Source: Myxococcales bacterium (GTDB lineage: Bacteria; Myxococcota_A; Polyangia; Fen-1088). Taken from it: DNA of 64,000 nt. The notes beneath the pieces are model-generated. The model saw only the letters and a list, made by a program, of their open reading frames with translations. It did not search any database and was not told where the DNA came from. This document shows, one piece after another, positions 7,976-16,873 of the stretch. Made by a program: the position numbers and the translations under genes. The DNA lies in the NCBI GenBank assembly GCA_022184915.1, contig JAGTJU010000004.1, positions 480,057 to 544,056 of the forward strand. Direction: 5' to 3'. How positions within the stretch are numbered: position 1 is the first letter of the stretch; the number at the start of each line of letters is the position of its first letter.

Positions 7976-8007
7976 ATGATATGGGGCGCGTGTAAAGAAT
8001 GGCGCTG

Positions 8008-9291
8008 ATGTCGCGCAAGCTCCCCGTCACGGTGCTCAGTGGGTTCCTGGGCGCAGGAAAAACCACCCTGTTGAATCGTGTCTTGTCGAACCGCCAGGGA
8101 CGAAAGGTGGCGGTGATCGTCAACGACATGAGCGAGGTCAACATCGACGCGGATTTGGTGGCCCTGGGCAGTGCGAAGCTCGATCGCACGCAGGAGAAGC
8201 TGGTCGAGCTTTCGAACGGATGTATCTGTTGCACCCTGCGGGAAGATCTGTTGGCGGAAGTGACCCAGCTGGCACGGGAGGGGCGCTTCGATTACCTGCT
8301 CATCGAATCAACGGGTATCTCCGAGCCGATGCCCGTGGCTGCGACGTTTTCTTTTCGAGACGAAGAGGGATTCAGCCTGTCGGACGTTGCCCGGCTCGAC
8401 ACGATGGTGACCGTGGTCGATGGTGTCAACTTCCTGCGCGAGTATGCGTCGGGTGATGACCTGCGGGCTCGCGGATTGGCCGCGGGACCGGACGATGGCC
8501 GCGTTTTGGTCAACCTGCTCGTCGAACAGGTGGAGTTTGCGAACGTGATCGTCATCTCGAAGACAGATCTCGTGCCCCCTCGAGACCGGGAGCGCCTTGC
8601 GGGGATCCTTGCCCACCTCAATCCCGAGGCACGGATCGTGAGCGCCCTTCACGGCAATGTGCCGCTCGAGAGTCTCCTCGATACGGCCCTTTTCGATGAG
8701 ACGAAGGCGGCGGGAGCAGCGGGGTGGGCGAAAGAACTGGCGGGGATCCATACCCCCGAGTCGATGGCCTATGGCATCAGCAGCTTCGTCTACCGCGCCC
8801 GAAGGCCCTTCCACCCGGAGCGGCTTCACGCTCACTTCGGTGACGAATGGCCTGGCGTGCTGCGTTCGAAGGGATTCTTTTGGCTCGCCACCCGCATGGG
8901 GGAGGTGGGATCCTGGTCACAGGCTGGGGCCGCCTGCCAAACCGGTCGCGCCGGATTTTGGTGGGCCTCCATGCCTCGCAGCACCTGGCCCGAGGATGCG
9001 GCAACACTGCGGCGTATTCGCGAAAGCTGGAGCGTGCCTTTTGGCGATCGGAGGCAGGAACTCGTGCTCATCGGCATGGGCATGGACGAAGTCGAACTGC
9101 GGCAGCGCTTCGACGCCTGCTTGCTCACGGACTCCGAGTTGACTGCGGGGCCCGAGGCCTGGGGCCAGCTCTCCGATCCATTTATCCCCTGGGGTGAGTC
9201 GCCCTCGGATGGCGATGGGCCCCCCATGAGCCCCGCACGGGAAACCCGCACTCAAGGAGACCTCCGTGAACCTGTCCTCCCACGCGTTTAG
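8008..9291 (+). CDS. zigA: COG0523 GTPase, ZigA-type zinc metallochaperone
   Basis: About 427 aa. Walker [10 protein letters not shown] is near the N-terminus, followed by the COG0523 metal motif GCICC and then a SKTDL guanine-specificity motif. The C-terminal CobW domain has [17 protein letters not shown] and [16 protein letters not shown], the pattern of the ZigA subgroup tied to zinc starvation. The role is GTP-dependent delivery of zinc to client proteins. ATG at 8008 fits family alignments ([12 protein letters not shown]); ATG at 7999 is also possible. It overlaps the DUF1826 gene by 26 bases, the same pairing seen in Pseudomonas zinc-starvation clusters (recalled from the literature). 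An operator-like site precedes it. Confidence 0.9.
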   Translation: MSRKLPVTVLSGFLGAGKTTLLNRVLSNRQGRKVAVIVNDMSEVNIDADLVALGSAKLDRTQEKLVELSNGCICCTLREDLLAEVTQLAREGRFDYLLIESTGISEPMPVAATFSFRDEEGFSLSDVARLDTMVTVVDGVNFLREYASGDDLRARGLAAGPDDGRVLVNLLVEQVEFANVIVISKTDLVPPRDRERLAGILAHLNPEARIVSALHGNVPLESLLDTALFDETKAAGAAGWAKELAGIHTPESMAYGISSFVYRARRPFHPERLHAHFGDEWPGVLRSKGFFWLATRMGEVGSWSQAGAACQTGRAGFWWASMPRSTWPEDAATLRRIRESWSVPFGDRRQELVLIGMGMDEVELRQRFDACLLTDSELTAGPEAWGQLSDPFIPWGESPSDGDGPPMSPARETRTQGDLREPVLPRV

Positions 9292-9937
9292 CCCCGAGAC
9301 AACGAAACAGGAAACCGCCGACGTCGTGACAGTCGACGAGACGGCGGCGTTGGTGAAGATCTTCGACGAAGGCTGTCGCATTGTCGTGCTGCGACGGCCC
9401 CTGCTTGCTTCACTGCAGGCTGATGCTGCGAAGCTCGCGGCAGAGCCCCGCTTGAAAATTGTGGCTACGACGAACGCGGATGGCTCGGGTCTCAAGGGAC
9501 TCCATCCCCTCTTGGACGAAACGCGAGCGCTTCGCGAAGACATTCAGTTCTGGGTAGAGGTGCTGAGTGAACTCACGGGGGCGCGCGAGATGGGGGTGCG
9601 CTTGGCACGGCTCGATCAGGCGATGTGCCCGCGTTTTCACACGGATAGGGTGACCGTGCGTTTGGTCTGCACCTACGCGGGACCCGCAACCGAGTACCTG
9701 ACCGAGCGGGACGTGGAAAGGACGCGGTTGGCCTGTCACGTGCGGAGCCCTGACGCTGAAGGCGCAGGCGTGGTGCGCGAGGGAGGCGCGGTGCGTGCGG
9801 CGACGTGCGGCGACATCGTGTTGCTCAAGGGGGAGCTGTGGCCCGATCGGCCGGCCCTTGGCGCCGTCCATCGTTCGCCTCGTGTCGAGCCAGGACAAGG
9901 CCGCCTGGTCATGACCCTGGATCCGCTGGCCCCGTAG
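9266..9937 (+). CDS. DUF1826 domain protein
   Basis: The 223-aa protein is recognised from the conserved blocks [25 protein letters not shown], the AVHRSP motif and the closing RLVMTLDP. The family is a frequent partner of ZigA-type GTPases and its biochemical role is unknown. The His/Asp pair in FHTD and the later His are plausible metal ligands. GTG at 9266 has an AAGGAG ribosome-binding site 7 bases upstream, inside the end of the GTPase gene, so the two are translationally linked. Confidence 0.8.
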   Translation: MNLSSHAFSPETTKQETADVVTVDETAALVKIFDEGCRIVVLRRPLLASLQADAAKLAAEPRLKIVATTNADGSGLKGLHPLLDETRALREDIQFWVEVLSELTGAREMGVRLARLDQAMCPRFHTDRVTVRLVCTYAGPATEYLTERDVERTRLACHVRSPDAEGAGVVREGGAVRAATCGDIVLLKGELWPDRPALGAVHRSPRVEPGQGRLVMTLDPLAP

Positions 9938-9943
9938 CGGGGC
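9929..9943 (+). terminator. GC hairpin at the end of the DUF1826 gene
   Basis: GCCCCG-TAG-CGGGGC is a perfect 6-bp hairpin with a TAG loop that includes the stop codon, followed by a C run and not T. It may mark the operon end but is not a classical intrinsic terminator. The gap to 10225 holds only a purine-rich ribosome-binding region (GGAGAGGA near 10212) that I can point to. Confidence 0.3.
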
Positions 9944-10225
9944 GCCCCCCCCTGCTCGAAGCCAAACCTGCGAGCCAGTCGTGGCTCTCGATGAGCATGT
10001 CCCCATGACGGTGCTTTGGGCGTTTGTCGCATCGATTTCGCGAGAAGTCTTCGAGTCGCAACGTCGTCGCGTGAGTGTGGCGCTGCACCCCTTGACGGCC
10101 ACTGTCGATCGTTCAACCTTGCGGCTCCCTTACGGAGTTAACGGGACGTTGCCGCAAGCAAAGCGGTTCTCGAGCAGTCTGCGGCGGCGGGGTTCATCGA
10201 CAACGAACACGGAGAGGACGAGAAC

Positions 10226-11488
10226 ATGTTCAAGGTTTCGAGCACGGCATATGCAGTCTTGGGGGCAGCCCTCACACTGACGGCAGCAGCGGGCACCGCA
10301 GCCGCCGACACGGTGTGGAAGGAAGTGGAGAGCCCCGCATACAACCCGGGGGGAGACCTCGGCACGTTCCAGCCGCGGAGCGATGCGACCGCATCGGGCA
10401 ATCAGTTCATCGAAGCGCAGACGAACGCGATCGCGGCGCCATTGCCGTTTTCGGCGGCTTACGAGTTCACGGTCAACGCGGCGGGCAGCTACAAGGTGTG
10501 GGGCCGCGTGCAGGCGCCGACCAACGCCGCGAACTCGCTCTGGGTGCGCATGGACGGGGTCGCGTGGGTGCGCTGGATGGACATCAGCCTCGGGGCCGAA
10601 TGGCACTGGGATTTCGTGCACGACAACATCAACGGCCAAAAGCCCGCCGTCGCGTTTGCGCTGAGCCAGGGAACGCACGTGTTCGAGGTTTCGTCGCGTG
10701 AGGCCAACACGAAGCTCGACCTGTTGGTGTTCACCGACGACGCCGCCTTCTCGCCCACGGCGGCCGTCTCCCCGGCCGAAGGCCCGCAGGCGCTGGGCGT
10801 GATCGACGGCCGGTGGGATGCAAACCAGCTCTTCTGGACCCTCGCGCGCGGAGCCACTTCGTATCGCGTGGAACGCCGCGCGGGCTCGGGTGGTCCCTTC
10901 TCGGTGGTAGGAACGGCGACGGACTTCACGTTCGTTGACTTTGCCCCGGCGTACCAGGTGTATTGCTATCGCGTGGTTTCGTTGCGCAACGGCGTGGCCG
11001 GCGGCACCTCGAACGAGACGTGTTGGCAAGCGGGAGAGCCCGCGTATCAAGTCATCAATGTGGACAACGGCGAGATCTCTGCCCCTCTCTACTTCGACGA
11101 CAGCACGGAGACCCTGCTCGTAGAACCCGGCAACAACAGCATCGACGCGCCGCCGGCCACGGGACGGGCCCGCTACGACTTCACCGTGTCGACGGCGGCA
11201 ACCTACAAATTCTGGGCCATCGTGGTGGCGCCTTCCGCCGCCGATGATTCGTTCTGGGTGCGCATCGACGATGGAACCTGGTTCAAGTGGAACAACATCC
11301 GTCCGCAGGAACCCTACAACTGGGACGACATCAACAACTCGGACACGGGGGGGCAGCCCGTGCTGCTGCCCTTGACGGCGGGTAGCCACAGCATCGAGTT
11401 CGCGTACCGCGAGGACGGCGCCGGCCTGCGCCGCCTGCTCGTCACATCCAACATCGCGAGCGCCGCCCCTCAAGGCGTCTTCGACTGA
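10226..11488 (+). CDS. Secreted protein with two carbohydrate-binding-like beta domains and an Fn3-like domain
   Basis: The 420-aa protein has a Sec signal peptide (cleavage near TAAA-D, residue 28). Two similar beta-sandwich halves (about 30-175 and 275-410) share YEFTV/YDFTV-NAAGSYKVWG/TAATYKFWA, then SLWVRMDG/SFWVRIDD and WHWDF/YNWDD motifs, showing an internal duplication. Between them (about 190-270) lies an Fn3-like module (LFWTLARGATSYRVERR). The pattern resembles CBM6/malectin-like ligand-binding lobes. No catalytic domain is seen, so it probably binds polysaccharide or cell-surface glycans outside the cell. It stands alone between the metal island and a methyltransferase gene. Confidence 0.75.
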   Translation: MFKVSSTAYAVLGAALTLTAAAGTAAADTVWKEVESPAYNPGGDLGTFQPRSDATASGNQFIEAQTNAIAAPLPFSAAYEFTVNAAGSYKVWGRVQAPTNAANSLWVRMDGVAWVRWMDISLGAEWHWDFVHDNINGQKPAVAFALSQGTHVFEVSSREANTKLDLLVFTDDAAFSPTAAVSPAEGPQALGVIDGRWDANQLFWTLARGATSYRVERRAGSGGPFSVVGTATDFTFVDFAPAYQVYCYRVVSLRNGVAGGTSNETCWQAGEPAYQVINVDNGEISAPLYFDDSTETLLVEPGNNSIDAPPATGRARYDFTVSTAATYKFWAIVVAPSAADDSFWVRIDDGTWFKWNNIRPQEPYNWDDINNSDTGGQPVLLPLTAGSHSIEFAYREDGAGLRRLLVTSNIASAAPQGVFD

Positions 11489-11508
11489 GCCGCGCGGTGC
11501 CACACGTC

Positions 11509-11538
11509 GTGCTCCGGAGCCGCTCGGCGACGGAGCAC
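11509..11538 (+). terminator. Strong hairpin after the secreted protein gene
   Basis: GTGCTCCG (11509-11516) and CGGAGCAC (11531-11538) form a perfect 8-bp stem with a 14-base loop, 20 bases after the stop. No T tract follows, so it may be a pause or mRNA-end structure and not a Rho-independent terminator. Confidence 0.3.
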
Positions 11539-11621
11539 GCGGCGTGGCTTGCGTGACGGGAGCTTACGCGCAGAGGGCCAAGGCGGGTAGAGCCGCCCGC
11601 GGCTGCTACGCTCGTCAGGGC

Positions 11622-12443
11622 ATGAACGCGGCTCGTTGGTCTCGGACCCTTTGTTTGTTTTGTGGGCTCGCCGCAGGGGCATGTCGAACCCCGCTGGCGC
11701 CTGCGCCCGAACGGCCAGCCGGCGACGCGCCCCCCGCCGAGTCGGTGTCACCGCCGGATGCGGAGCCCGCACCCGGACCGGCAGCGCCCGCGCCAATGCC
11801 GGGAGCCGCGGATCCCAAGGTCAACGAAAAGTTCCTCGACCCCGGCTTGAACGCAGAGGAGTGGGTGAAGCGCTTCGAGGGCGAGTCCCGAGAGGTCTTC
11901 GCGCAACGGGCGTCGATCGTGAAGGCCAGTGGCGTGGGACCCGGGCAGGTCGTGGCAGACGTGGGCGCCGGTACGGGGCTGTTCACGTTTTTGTTCGCCG
12001 ATGCGGTGGGCCCGAAGGGCCGGGTTTATGCCGTGGACGTGTCCCCGGTTTTCGTGCGGCGCTTGCGCCAGCACGCCAAGAGCCGGAGCCCGCGCAACGT
12101 GGTGGTGATCCAGGGCGCGTCCCGCTCGCCGGAGCTGCCCGAGGGCTCCGTGGATCGCGTGTTCATCTGCGACACCTATCACCACTTCGAGCATCCCGGG
12201 GAGATGTTGGCAGGCATCGCGCGGGCGTTGCGCCCGGGCGGTGAGGTGGTCGTGGTGGACTTTCGCAGAGAGCCCGGCAAGAGCTCGGCCTGGACGCTCG
12301 AGCACGTGCGGGCGGGAGAAGAGGTGGTCAAGGCCGAGTTCGAGGCCGCAGGCCTTTCGTTCGCGCGCTCCGCCGACTTTCTGCAGGAGAACTACCTTCT
12401 GGTGTTCAAGAAGGCAACGGACCGAAAAGCACCAGTGCCCTGA
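11622..12443 (+). CDS. Class I SAM-dependent methyltransferase with lipoprotein-like N-terminus
   Basis: The 273-aa protein carries the SAM motif I VADVGAGTGLFTF (about 108-120), an acidic post-I strand (VYAVDVS), and LPEGSVDRVFICDTYHHFEHP. The later motif RALRPGGEVVVVDF is of the UbiE/Methyltransf_11 type. The N-terminus is hydrophobic with Cys (LCLFCGLAAGAC) and is followed by a 40-residue Pro/Ala-rich linker, so export as a lipoprotein is likely although the lipobox is weak. A SAM enzyme outside the cytoplasm would lack its cofactor, which is the odd feature. ATG at 11622 was chosen since the upstream GTG gives an Arg-rich non-signal start. Confidence 0.75.
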   Translation: MNAARWSRTLCLFCGLAAGACRTPLAPAPERPAGDAPPAESVSPPDAEPAPGPAAPAPMPGAADPKVNEKFLDPGLNAEEWVKRFEGESREVFAQRASIVKASGVGPGQVVADVGAGTGLFTFLFADAVGPKGRVYAVDVSPVFVRRLRQHAKSRSPRNVVVIQGASRSPELPEGSVDRVFICDTYHHFEHPGEMLAGIARALRPGGEVVVVDFRREPGKSSAWTLEHVRAGEEVVKAEFEAAGLSFARSADFLQENYLLVFKKATDRKAPVP

Positions 12444-12592
12444 CCCAGGTGCCCCACGGCCGGCGGGGACGGACCAGGAGAATTCACGTCGCCAGGGTCG
12501 CATGATCTCAGAATTTTGAGAGCTGAGAGCCTGCCAACTCTTGGTTTGCCATGCCCCGCAGGACGGCGCGTCCTTTGCAACGGCTGACGCGC

Positions 12593-14833
12593 ATGATGCG
12601 TATCGCGTACACATGGCTTGGTACGACGGCGGTGGCCACCGCTCTTTCTCTCTCGGGTTGCGGGGGCTCCTCCAGCCCACCCCCCGGGGGAACCACCCCG
12701 CTCGGGCCAGGGTCTCCCGTCGCACCTGCTTCGTCGGCGGCGGAGACGGCCGAGCGACAAGCCGTGAACCAGGCGCTCTCGGAGGTCAAGTCCCTGACCC
12801 CCGCCGCCTTCGCGGCCCGCTATCCCGTGCCGGCCTGGGCGCCGCTTTCGTACGACCCCGCGGCAGCCACGAACTTCGACCTCATCCAGGCCTCGGCCCT
12901 GAAGCTCAACGCGGCTGAAACGCAGGCCCTGAAGACCAAGGGCTTCGTCATCACGGACCGCTACCACTTTCCAAGCTTCGCCTACGGCTACGCCGCGATC
13001 TATGGAGAAGATCTGCCAGTGTTCGTCAGCGCCGATTCGATCATGTACGCGGTCCACCGCTCGTACGACGATTTGCTCAAGGCCATCGAAACGGACGCCC
13101 TCGTTCCCGATATGCAAGCGCTGCTCGCGGGGATGCGCAGTCAGCTGGGCTCGGGGGCTCTCGCGGACCTGGGCGGAGCCGCCGCGGCCGACGCGGATCT
13201 CTATTTGGCTTTGGCGGCAAGCCTGCTCGAGGAGACCGGCACCGCGGCCCCCGTGGCGGGTGCAAAGGCTGCGGAGATCGCCAAGCTGGTCGGAAAAGCC
13301 CGCGCGGCGGCCGGCGCGGAGAGCCTTGCGCTCTTCGGGGCCCAGCGTCTCATCGACTTCTCTCAGTTCAAGCCCCGCGGGCACTACACCGACACCCCTT
13401 CACTGACCCGCTACTTCCAGGCCATGATGTGGCTTGGCCGCATCGACTTTCGCATCATCGAGACCCAGGCCGATGGCTCGCAGGTGTTCCGACGTCCCCA
13501 GTTCATGGCTGCGTACGGCCTGCTGGCCCTGCTGACGCCGGAAGCCCGGACCCGCTTTTCGCGCATCGATCGGACCATCGGCGCGTTCGTGGGTGAATCG
13601 GACAACATGACCGTTTCCCAGTTCGACGCCTTGTTGACGGCGTTAGGTACGACCACACCAGGGGCCGTCAGCGCTCTAACGGATCAGGCCATCGTGAGCG
13701 CGGTGGTCACGGGCGACTTTGGGCGGCAACGCATCTCGAGCCACTACATGGTGAACGGCCTCGGCCAAGGCACGCTGCCGCTGTCGCGCACCTTCCTGTT
13801 GTTGGGCCAAAGGTACGTTCTCGACTCGCACGTGTTCAGCAACGTGGTGTACGACCGCGTTCAGCAGGGCAAGGTTACGCGCATGATGCCCGACCCTCTG
13901 GACGCCGCCTTTGCGGCCCTGGGGAACAACCAGGCGGCAGCCTTGCTGAAGCCCACCCTGGAAAGCTACGGGTACGCGCCGGACCTGGCGGCCATGCGTG
14001 AGCTGGCAGACGCGCACGGCAGCGGGTACTGGAACGAAAACCTCTACAACGCCTGGCTTTTTGCCCTGCGGGCGCTGTCACCGGACGCAACCACCTTCGA
14101 CAAGCTGCCCTCGGTGGCCAAAACAGAGGCGTGGGGCCGGCGCCTGCTGAACACGCAGCTCGCGTCGTGGGCCGAACTGCGCCACGACACGATCCTCTAC
14201 GCGAAGCAGTCGTACACGGGGGGCATCGCTTGTGAGTTTCCCGATGCCTTCGTGGACCCTTACCCGGCCTTCTACGCGGCCGTGGCGAGCTACGCGGCGA
14301 AGGGGCAAGCGGTGGTGGCGGCGCTCGACACGACGGGGGCGCCCACGCTTGCGGCCGCCGGGACCTACTTTGCCCGCCTCCAGCAAATCATGGGCATGCT
14401 GCAGGAGATGGCTGAGTTTCAGCGAGACGGCGTGCCCTTCACTGACACGCACATGCAGTTCATCAACGAAGCGGTTCAGATTCAGAATGTCTGTGGGGGC
14501 GGCTTCGTGGAGAAGGGGTGGTACAAGGAGCTTTTCTTCGGCGATCCGCTCGAGTACAAGCCCACCATCGCCGATGTGCATACGCAGCCCACGGACGAGG
14601 GGGGCAATGAAGTGGGGCGTATTCTGCACGTGGGCACAGGCATGGCGCGCCTCATGGTGACCTCGGTCGAGACCTGCCAGGGGCCCCGCGCGTACGCAGG
14701 CCTCGTGTCGAGCTACTTCGAGCGGATCACAGAGCAATGGGTGCGCCTTGACGACGAAGCGTGGAAACAGGAGCTCGCCAAGACGCCCCCGCCCGCCGAG
14801 GTCCCCTGGATGGACGACCTGGTGGCAAAGTAG
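12593..14833 (+). CDS. DUF3160 lipoprotein
   Basis: About 746 aa, starting MMRIAYTW with lipobox LSGC at about residues 20-23 and a Gly/Ser/Pro linker. The large body has the DUF3160 signature: FVITDRYHFPSFAYGYAAIY (about 137), LPVFVSADSIMYAVHRSYDD, then FNR-like helices and a C-terminal block with DVHTQPTDE and GTGMARLMV. The family is found in myxobacteria and relatives, outside the cytoplasm, without a known reaction. An upstream ATG at 12551 would add an Arg-rich tail and is unlikely. No partner gene is obvious. Confidence 0.85.
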   Translation: MMRIAYTWLGTTAVATALSLSGCGGSSSPPPGGTTPLGPGSPVAPASSAAETAERQAVNQALSEVKSLTPAAFAARYPVPAWAPLSYDPAAATNFDLIQASALKLNAAETQALKTKGFVITDRYHFPSFAYGYAAIYGEDLPVFVSADSIMYAVHRSYDDLLKAIETDALVPDMQALLAGMRSQLGSGALADLGGAAAADADLYLALAASLLEETGTAAPVAGAKAAEIAKLVGKARAAAGAESLALFGAQRLIDFSQFKPRGHYTDTPSLTRYFQAMMWLGRIDFRIIETQADGSQVFRRPQFMAAYGLLALLTPEARTRFSRIDRTIGAFVGESDNMTVSQFDALLTALGTTTPGAVSALTDQAIVSAVVTGDFGRQRISSHYMVNGLGQGTLPLSRTFLLLGQRYVLDSHVFSNVVYDRVQQGKVTRMMPDPLDAAFAALGNNQAAALLKPTLESYGYAPDLAAMRELADAHGSGYWNENLYNAWLFALRALSPDATTFDKLPSVAKTEAWGRRLLNTQLASWAELRHDTILYAKQSYTGGIACEFPDAFVDPYPAFYAAVASYAAKGQAVVAALDTTGAPTLAAAGTYFARLQQIMGMLQEMAEFQRDGVPFTDTHMQFINEAVQIQNVCGGGFVEKGWYKELFFGDPLEYKPTIADVHTQPTDEGGNEVGRILHVGTGMARLMVTSVETCQGPRAYAGLVSSYFERITEQWVRLDDEAWKQELAKTPPPAEVPWMDDLVAK

Positions 14834-14889
14834 GGCAAAGGCGCGCCGCCCCCGCGGAGGAGGACCGGCGCGCCCACCGTCACGGGCTC

Positions 14890-15840
14890 TCAGGCCGGTC
14901 GTGTCGTTGCCAACCGCCGTTCGAGCTCGTCGAACGAGCCGGTCCATCCCTGGGTCATGCCCGCCTTGCCCTGATGGAAGGAGGTGCGTTCCACCTCGGT
15001 GGCAGCGCCCTTGACCTCCGTGAAGAGCGTGACGCGCGTTTGGTGTGGGGCCTCCTCCGTCAGGGTGACGGTGATCGACAAGCTGGCCGGCCAGGTTTCG
15101 GCGAACGGGGGGCGGCAAGGCTGCTCGTGCTCGTCGCAGAAGGTCTGTGAATAGACGATGCGATGGGGCCTCACGAGCTCCTGGTGATGGGACTGGACGT
15201 GCAAGCTCATGCCGCCGGGGCCGTCCATGCGAAAGAACGACGTGCCGCCAGGCGAGATGTTGGCCCGTAGGTAAGTCATGGTGAATCCGGTGGGCGGTAG
15301 CCAGTGAACGATGTGCGCCGGGTTCGTCCACATCTCGAAAATGGTCTCGGGGGCTGCGTCGAAGCTGCGGTTGATGACGAAGCGATCGGTGGGCGCAAGG
15401 TACTCGGCCAGCCGATCCCAGGTGGCCTCGCCTCCGGCTTTTTTGATGAACACCTTCGCTTCCTCCGCGGCTTGCGCCGAGGGCAGCGTCATCGTCATGT
15501 CCATCGTGGTTTTGCCTTCGGACTCGGAGAAGGTCACCGTGACCCGGAAGAGCGGGGGCTTGTCTTCGTACCCACCGTGGTCGTAGACCAAGCGGGCGTA
15601 TTCCACGACCTCCAGGAACTTCGTGTGGTTCGGGTAGTCGACCCCGTCGGGGCCATGCATCGTGTAGAGCCACGAGCCGCCCGTGCGCACGTCCTTGTGC
15701 CGGGTCGTGAGCGTGAAGCCCCGCGGCCCCCACCACTGCGCCACCTGGGCGGGATCCGTCCAGGCCTCCCAGACCCTTTTGACGGGAGCGTCGTAGACGC
15801 GTTCGATGTGCAGCTCGTTCGGTTTACGGCTTTTTGCCAT
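14890..15840 (-). CDS. Tandem AHSA1 (SRPBCC) domain protein
   Basis: The 316-aa protein contains two START-like AHSA1 domains (about 5-150 and 155-305). Each begins with a (R/N)xxDAPxxxxxxxWT(D/N)PA motif (VYDAPVKRVWEAWTDPAQ and SFDAAPETIFEMWTNPAH). Such proteins bind hydrophobic ligands, and many are paired with ArsR-type repressors, as here, where the start overlaps the end of the ArsR gene by 17 bases. The second copy is more diverged. The ligand is unknown. ATG at 15840 matches the domain start, and a longer frame upstream overlaps the regulator. Confidence 0.85.
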   Translation of the reverse strand: MAKSRKPNELHIERVYDAPVKRVWEAWTDPAQVAQWWGPRGFTLTTRHKDVRTGGSWLYTMHGPDGVDYPNHTKFLEVVEYARLVYDHGGYEDKPPLFRVTVTFSESEGKTTMDMTMTLPSAQAAEEAKVFIKKAGGEATWDRLAEYLAPTDRFVINRSFDAAPETIFEMWTNPAHIVHWLPPTGFTMTYLRANISPGGTSFFRMDGPGGMSLHVQSHHQELVRPHRIVYSQTFCDEHEQPCRPPFAETWPASLSITVTLTEEAPHQTRVTLFTEVKGAATEVERTSFHQGKAGMTQGWTGSFDELERRLATTRPA

Positions 15841-16240
15841 GTGTCTTTCCTTTTTTGCCCTTGTTGCCGTTCTTGCCCTTCTTGGTGGGCTTGGCTGCCG
15901 CGGGGGACTCCCCGGCACTTACGTTCGTTTGACGTTTCAAGTACGCCTCGAGCCGATCGAAGCGCTGTTCCCAGATTTGCCTGTACGCATCGACCCAGCT
16001 GGCCACCTCGGCCAGCGGCTTCGGCTCGAGCCGACAGGGACGAAATTGGGCGTCCCGGGTGCGGGTGATGAGGCCCGCCGTCTCGAGCACCTTCAGGTGT
16101 TTGGTGATGGCAGGCGCCGAGATGGAAAACGGCTTCGCAAGGTCCTTCACGGTGGCCTCGCCCTGTGCAAGGTGGGCAAGAATCGCCCGCCGTGTGGGAT
16201 CGGCAAGCGCGGAGAAGGTGAGCGTGAGCGTGTCCTCCAT
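15824..16240 (-). CDS. ArsR-family transcriptional regulator
   Basis: The 138-aa winged-helix repressor shows the typical LADPTRRAILAHLAQGEATV and ISAPAITKHLKVLETAGLI core (residues 12-60). It lacks the CxC metal site of metal-sensing ArsR proteins and belongs to the group co-encoded with AHSA1 proteins. The last ~25 residues are a Lys/Gly tail (PTKKGKNGNKGKKGKTHGKK), probably disordered and DNA-contacting. It overlaps the AHSA1 gene by 17 bases, and probably represses its own promoter through the palindrome at 16260-16273. Confidence 0.9.
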   Translation of the reverse strand: MEDTLTLTFSALADPTRRAILAHLAQGEATVKDLAKPFSISAPAITKHLKVLETAGLITRTRDAQFRPCRLEPKPLAEVASWVDAYRQIWEQRFDRLEAYLKRQTNVSAGESPAAAKPTKKGKNGNKGKKGKTHGKKP

Positions 16241-16248
16241 GGGGAGGG

Positions 16249-16277
16249 ACTATGCCGATCGGTTAATTAACCGTCAA
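16249..16277 (-). promoter_or_regulatory. arsR promoter with palindromic operator in the spacer
   Basis: On the - strand TTGACG (16277-16272), a 17-base spacer and CATAGT (16254-16249) form a good sigma-70 promoter. The spacer and -35 edge contain the perfect 14-bp palindrome CGGTTAATTAACCG (16260-16273). That is the expected layout for autorepression by the ArsR product encoded 9 bases downstream. Confidence 0.65.
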
Positions 16278-16324
16278 GTAAAATACGGGAGCAACAGGCC
16301 TGTACCCGGCAGGGCGGCCTGACG

Positions 16325-16753
16325 TCACAGAGGCAGCATGCCGCCGAGCACGAGGGCCGCGCGTGCCGTCCACGCCAGCGTGCGCAGCCAGTTGCTGCGC
16401 ACGAGCGTGCGGATCTGCGGGGCATCGAAGCCTCGTGCGAGACGCCGGTGCAGGGGCACCTGCCAGGCCGCGGTCGAGAGCCACACGAGGGCGAGCAAGC
16501 CCAAGGCCACCCTCGCCGTGAGGGGCGAAACGCCGGCCGGTGGCACGATCACCAGCAGCACCGCGGTGGCCAGCTCGGCGAGCATGAGGGGCGCCACGAT
16601 CCAGGTGGTGCGCGTTTGGTGGTGGGCTTCGTAGCGAGCGAACGCGTCTTCGCCCACGAACGCGAAGAGCGGATAATGCACGAGCTGCACGAACCAGATG
16701 AGACCCGTCATCGCCAAGGTGGCGGCGGCGTGCACGAGCATGACGAAGTCCAT
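16325..16753 (-). CDS. Four-helix conserved membrane protein
   Basis: The 142-aa protein has hydrophobic segments near residues 3-25, 55-75, 80-98 and 120-140. Conserved-looking loop residues (WFVQLVHYPLFAFVG, YEAHHQTRTTW) lie between helices 1 and 2. I cannot give a family function. ATG at 16753 was chosen because the upstream extension to 16795 adds only a short Pro-rich lead. It may share a transcript with arsR, but the arsR promoter lies between them. Confidence 0.65.
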   Translation of the reverse strand: MDFVMLVHAAATLAMTGLIWFVQLVHYPLFAFVGEDAFARYEAHHQTRTTWIVAPLMLAELATAVLLVIVPPAGVSPLTARVALGLLALVWLSTAAWQVPLHRRLARGFDAPQIRTLVRSNWLRTLAWTARAALVLGGMLPL

Positions 16754-16873
16754 GAGGGTGAGGATGCCAACGGGCACGGGCGCTGTCAGGCACACGGGAG
16801 ATCGCTTGCGCAGGCCCGCTCTTTGGGGGCGCGAGGCTTGAAATCAGGGGCGTCTTTGGGTATTGGGTCGACC

